Made by a program: the position numbers and the translations under genes. 35,273 nt of DNA. It comes from an uncultured Spirochaetales bacterium (GTDB lineage Bacteria > Spirochaetota > Spirochaetia > Sphaerochaetales > Sphaerochaetaceae). The notes under the pieces are model-generated. The model did no database searches and was not told the DNA's origin. It was given only the letters and a program-made list of their open reading frames with translations. This document shows, piece by piece, positions 32,958 to 35,273 of the stretch (the stretch's first letter is position 1; each line of letters starts with the position of its first letter). The stretch spans positions 1 to 35,273 of the forward strand of contig CADBSO010000008.1 of the NCBI GenBank assembly GCA_902797395.1, read 5' to 3'.

Positions 32958-34490
32958 TCACCCGCGTCTGAGCCTGACATTCTCAATATTTCCCGTGAAC
33001 AGCTCCCTTATGTCATTAAGACCGAGATTCATCAAAGCCATTCTGTCTATTCCCAATCCCCATGCGAGAACAGGACATTTTATTCCAAGCGGAGCCGTGA
33101 CTTCCTTGCGGAATATACCGCTTCCTCCCAATTCGAACCAACCGAGAACCGGATGCTTTATATGAACCTCCACACTCGGCTCCGTAAACGGAAAGTAACC
33201 TGGAACATACTTGATCTCCTTCGCTCCGGCTATTTCCTTGGCGAACATCTCCAGAAGCCCCAAAAGGTTCTTCAGATTCACATCATCTCCAAGGACTATG
33301 CCCTCGGTCTGATAGAAATCGCTCCCATGCGTGGCATCAACCTGATCATATCTGAAGCAACGGACAACCCCGAAATATCTTGACGGCACCTTGGCTTTCG
33401 TCAGCTGATGCGCAGAAAGCACCGTCCCTTGCGACCTCAAAAGGTTGCGCAATGAAAATTGCCTGTCAAAAGGATATTCCCAGCCCTTGGAATTCGCACC
33501 CTTGCCGTTCTCATGCACATTGGCGACATTAGTGAGGTATGGCTCGTCTATTTTCTTTGAATGGGAAGGATTCTCTATGTAGTATACATCGTGTATGTCT
33601 CTTGCGGGATGGAATTGCGGCATGAAAAGCGCATCTCCGTTCCAGAACTCGTTCTCAACAAGGCCACCGTCGAATTCCTCGAACCCCATTGCAACCAGCT
33701 TGTCCTTTATGCTTCGTATGAAGGCCGAATAAGGATTCTCCCTTGCCACCAGAAGCTTCGACACCGGGACATGCTCGACATCATACGCCCTGAACCTCTT
33801 GCCATGCCAATCGCCTGACTCCAGAAGATCCTTGGTGACTTCTCCGATTTCATCTCCGGTGATATGCTCCTTCTTCAATTCAATGCCTGCGGCAACACCC
33901 TCATCCGTAAGGCAATATACGCTATGATCCCTCTCTATTGTTCTGAAGAACGCATCGGAACCTCTCTTCTTCGACACCTTCTGCATCTCGGCCCTTTCCT
34001 CCTCGGAAAGATCAAGATCCATGACAGGACCTTCGGCTCCGCGCTTGAGAAGCGATTCCACCACCACCACATATCTCGGAATCTCATGGTTCTCATTCAG
34101 CTCGATCTTCTTATCAGGAGTAACGCTCAGAATTCCCGCTTTCTTCAAAAGAGCGAAATCCGACCCGATGCTCTTCTGATCCTCCTCAAGCAATTTCGGC
34201 AGATCCGCAATGGAGACCCCCGCCTTCGCGACCAGGCTTATTATCCTTCTCGCAATCATGCCCTTGACAAGCGCATCCCTGCCGATATCAGACAACTCAT
34301 AGCTCACAATGGTTTCAGAAGACACTTTGCTTATCAGATTCTTGGAAAGCGTCCACGAAACCGCCTGATTGGCATGCCCCGGATTGAAGGAACATCTCTT
34401 CTCTATTTCCTCGTTATCGAACTTCTCGCCCTCTTTGAAGCCAAGTAAAAGCCTTATCTCCAAAGGATGCAGATTTCTGACATCAATCAT
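32958..34490 (-). CDS. pheS: Phenylalanyl-tRNA synthetase alpha subunit, archaeal/eukaryotic type
   Basis: Catalytic chain of phenylalanyl-tRNA synthetase (class II). The 510-residue product has the N-terminal winged-helix region of archaeal/eukaryotic alpha chains (MIDVRNLHPLEIRLLLG). The catalytic domain carries HPARDIHDVYY, GSDFYQTEGIVLGDDV, YFPFTEPSVEVHI, GWFELGGSGIFRKEV and motif 3 GLGIDRMAL (478-486). Bacterial PheS is about 330-350 residues, so length alone points to the archaeal type. ATG 34490 has GGAG 6 nt upstream and overlaps the dCMP deaminase stop by 4 nt. It lies directly upstream of pheT. Confidence 0.97.
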   Translation of the reverse strand: MIDVRNLHPLEIRLLLGFKEGEKFDNEEIEKRCSFNPGHANQAVSWTLSKNLISKVSSETIVSYELSDIGRDALVKGMIARRIISLVAKAGVSIADLPKLLEEDQKSIGSDFALLKKAGILSVTPDKKIELNENHEIPRYVVVVESLLKRGAEGPVMDLDLSEEERAEMQKVSKKRGSDAFFRTIERDHSVYCLTDEGVAAGIELKKEHITGDEIGEVTKDLLESGDWHGKRFRAYDVEHVPVSKLLVARENPYSAFIRSIKDKLVAMGFEEFDGGLVENEFWNGDALFMPQFHPARDIHDVYYIENPSHSKKIDEPYLTNVANVHENGKGANSKGWEYPFDRQFSLRNLLRSQGTVLSAHQLTKAKVPSRYFGVVRCFRYDQVDATHGSDFYQTEGIVLGDDVNLKNLLGLLEMFAKEIAGAKEIKYVPGYFPFTEPSVEVHIKHPVLGWFELGGSGIFRKEVTAPLGIKCPVLAWGLGIDRMALMNLGLNDIRELFTGNIENVRLRRG

Positions 34491-34993
34491 TTGCCACTCC
34501 CGTCAACAGCCAGCGCCAAACTGACCTTATGCTCCAATTTCACCATCTCCACGCCGCTCGCTTCGAACATCCTGCGGCTTGCGATCTCAAACTTCTCATT
34601 GCCCTTTTCAGACTGATAAACAACTTTCCTTATCCCGCTTTGAATAATCGCCTTTGCGCATTCATTGCATGGAAAAAGCGAAACATAAATCGTACAGCCC
34701 CTCAAATCGGTCTTGGCATTGAGTATCGCGTTCAATTCCGCATGGACCACATACATGTATTTGTTGTCCAAGGGGTCCGGAAGATCCCTGTCCCATGGAA
34801 AATCATCATCGCTGATGCCTTCGGGAAATCCGTTGTATCCCATCGAAACGATTCTCCTGTGCTCATCAACGATGCAAGCGCCGACCTGTGTGGACGGATC
34901 CTTGCTTCTCATGGCGGACAAGACCGCCACCCCCATAAAATACTCATCCCATGATATGTAGTTCTTTCGTTTGGTTGTTCTGCTTTGCGACAT
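34487..34993 (-). CDS. dCMP deaminase / ComEB-like cytidine deaminase
   Basis: Zinc enzyme turning dCMP into dUMP for thymidylate synthesis. The 168-residue product has the zinc motif His84-Ala-Glu86 (HAELNAIL) and Pro-Cys109-Asn-Glu-Cys112 (FPCNECA). It also has the family start SWDEYFMGVAVLSAMRSKDPSTQVGACIV and the GYNGFPEGISDDDFPW substrate loop. The perfect TATAAT ends only 7 nt before the ATG, so the message is probably leaderless. It leads the operon dCMP deaminase-pheS-pheT-AAA. Note that the rest of the usual thymidylate pathway is outside the window. Confidence 0.95.
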   Translation of the reverse strand: MSQSRTTKRKNYISWDEYFMGVAVLSAMRSKDPSTQVGACIVDEHRRIVSMGYNGFPEGISDDDFPWDRDLPDPLDNKYMYVVHAELNAILNAKTDLRGCTIYVSLFPCNECAKAIIQSGIRKVVYQSEKGNEKFEIASRRMFEASGVEMVKLEHKVSLALAVDGSGK

Positions 34994-35000
34994 TCCCGCT

Positions 35001-35029
35001 ATTATACCATTTATGCTGTTTTTTGGCTA
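35001..35029 (-). promoter_or_regulatory. Promoter of the dCMP deaminase-pheST operon
   Basis: A perfect TATAAT (35001-35006, minus strand) with an extended TGG before it, and a weaker TAGCCA -35 box (35024-35029) at 17 bp. The expected start lies at or one base before the ATG at 34993. A 10-bp perfect palindrome (ATCCGCGGAT, 35062-35071) is further upstream. Confidence 0.75.
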
Positions 35030-35109
35030 TAGGAAGCTTTCAAAACCTGCTATTCGAAGATATCCGCGGATTTGCAAAACCCATGTAAAATATCAAATAG
35101 TGATGCTTA

Positions 35110-35181
35110 TAAGAGGTTTTTTCAAAACTCATTTCAAAATGATGCGAAGCCTGTTTTGAGCCAGGGCGTTCTTCGAGAAAA
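35110..35181. repeat. Dispersed intergenic repeat, copy B
   Basis: Ungapped match to 16346-16417: 61 of 72 positions identical, the first 39 without change, all 11 differences transitions. Here it lies upstream of the dCMP deaminase promoter, in the same relative orientation to the following minus-strand gene as copy A. It continues into a nested inverted repeat. Confidence 0.85.
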
Positions 35182-35242
35182 TCGCAAATACTGTATGTAT
35201 TAGTGTTTTTTCTTTTCTCAAGAAAAAACATTTCTCGAAGAA
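35169..35242. repeat. Nested inverted repeats beside repeat copy B
   Basis: Outer arms TTCTTCGAGAAA (35169-35180) and TTTCTCGAAGAA (35231-35242) are perfect over 12 bp. Inside, GTTTTTTCTT (35205-35214) and AAGAAAAAAC (35220-35229) form a 10-bp stem with a 5-nt loop. The long hairpin beside copy A occupies the same position but has different sequence. Confidence 0.8.
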
Positions 35243-35273
35243 TCCATTGGCATTTTTTCTGGAGAAGAGAAAA

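Larger units (their letters stand above)
34994..35273. other. Right-edge intergenic DNA
   Basis: Besides the promoter and repeat block listed separately, no gene is supported. Short open frames across the repeat are artefacts of low-complexity A/T runs. The end of the window (35243-35273) is A/T-rich and cut off. Confidence 0.7.

Noticed and set aside
35040-35231. Minus-strand 63-codon frame across repeat copy B
   Set aside because: It is read through the non-coding repeat and hairpins. The frame is not kept in copy A, so it is a repeat artefact.
1-35273. CRISPR arrays, tRNA or rRNA genes, insertion sequences, prophage genes
   Set aside because: No regularly spaced repeats, cloverleaf-like sequences, transposase or phage structural motifs were seen in the gaps or the coding frames.

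Overview
The window reads as chromosomal DNA of a host-associated or anaerobic spirochaete, most likely Treponema or a close relative. The evidence is: phenylalanyl-tRNA synthetase subunits of the archaeal/eukaryotic type (a spirochaete hallmark), a P13-like membrane protein, several lipoproteins with relaxed lipoboxes, an oxygen-sensitive reductase of the 2-hydroxyacyl-CoA dehydratase type, a flavodiiron protein, and short dispersed intergenic repeats. No rRNA, tRNA, CRISPR array, transposase or phage gene was seen.

Region 1 (about 200-15,160, minus strand) is one long gene train. In transcription order it is glgB, glgP, glgC, glgD, glgA, a GH13 glycosidase fused to a 4-alpha-glucanotransferase, pgi, a lipoprotein Ntn-hydrolase and a flavodiiron protein. 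Most junctions are 4-nt ATGA/GTGA overlaps, and a good sigma70-type promoter lies in front of glgB. The set covers ADP-glucose synthesis, chain elongation, branching, phosphorolysis and oligosaccharide remodelling, with pgi linking to glycolysis. No phosphoglucomutase is present. glgB and glgP overlap by 107 nt.

Region 2 (about 15,170-19,515, minus strand) is a second operon. A predicted double-cubane-cluster reductase is followed by the permease, ATPase and lipoprotein-binding subunit of a NitT/TauT-type importer. It has its own promoter, with an inverted repeat across the predicted transcription start. A 228-nt insertion of repeated and palindromic DNA separates the ATPase gene from the binding-protein gene. 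This operon is the best candidate for an undescribed pathway: import of a small compound followed by low-potential reduction, with no activator ATPase gene beside it.

Region 3 (about 19,550-23,945, minus strand) holds cdaA, cdaR, truA and a beta-helix lipoprotein of the Cthe_2159 type. It ends in an unusual long-loop terminator.

Region 4 (24,060-28,653, plus strand) contains two overlapping, mutually related large lipoproteins of unknown function, divergent from cdaA. They are the only plus-strand genes.

Region 5 (28,668-35,006, minus strand) holds a P13-like membrane protein with a palindrome-framed promoter. Beyond it is an operon of dCMP deaminase, pheS, pheT and an AAA-ATPase/PD-(D/E)XK protein. 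The right edge carries a second copy of the dispersed repeat.

Functions were assigned by reading motifs in the translated sequence; no database search was possible.
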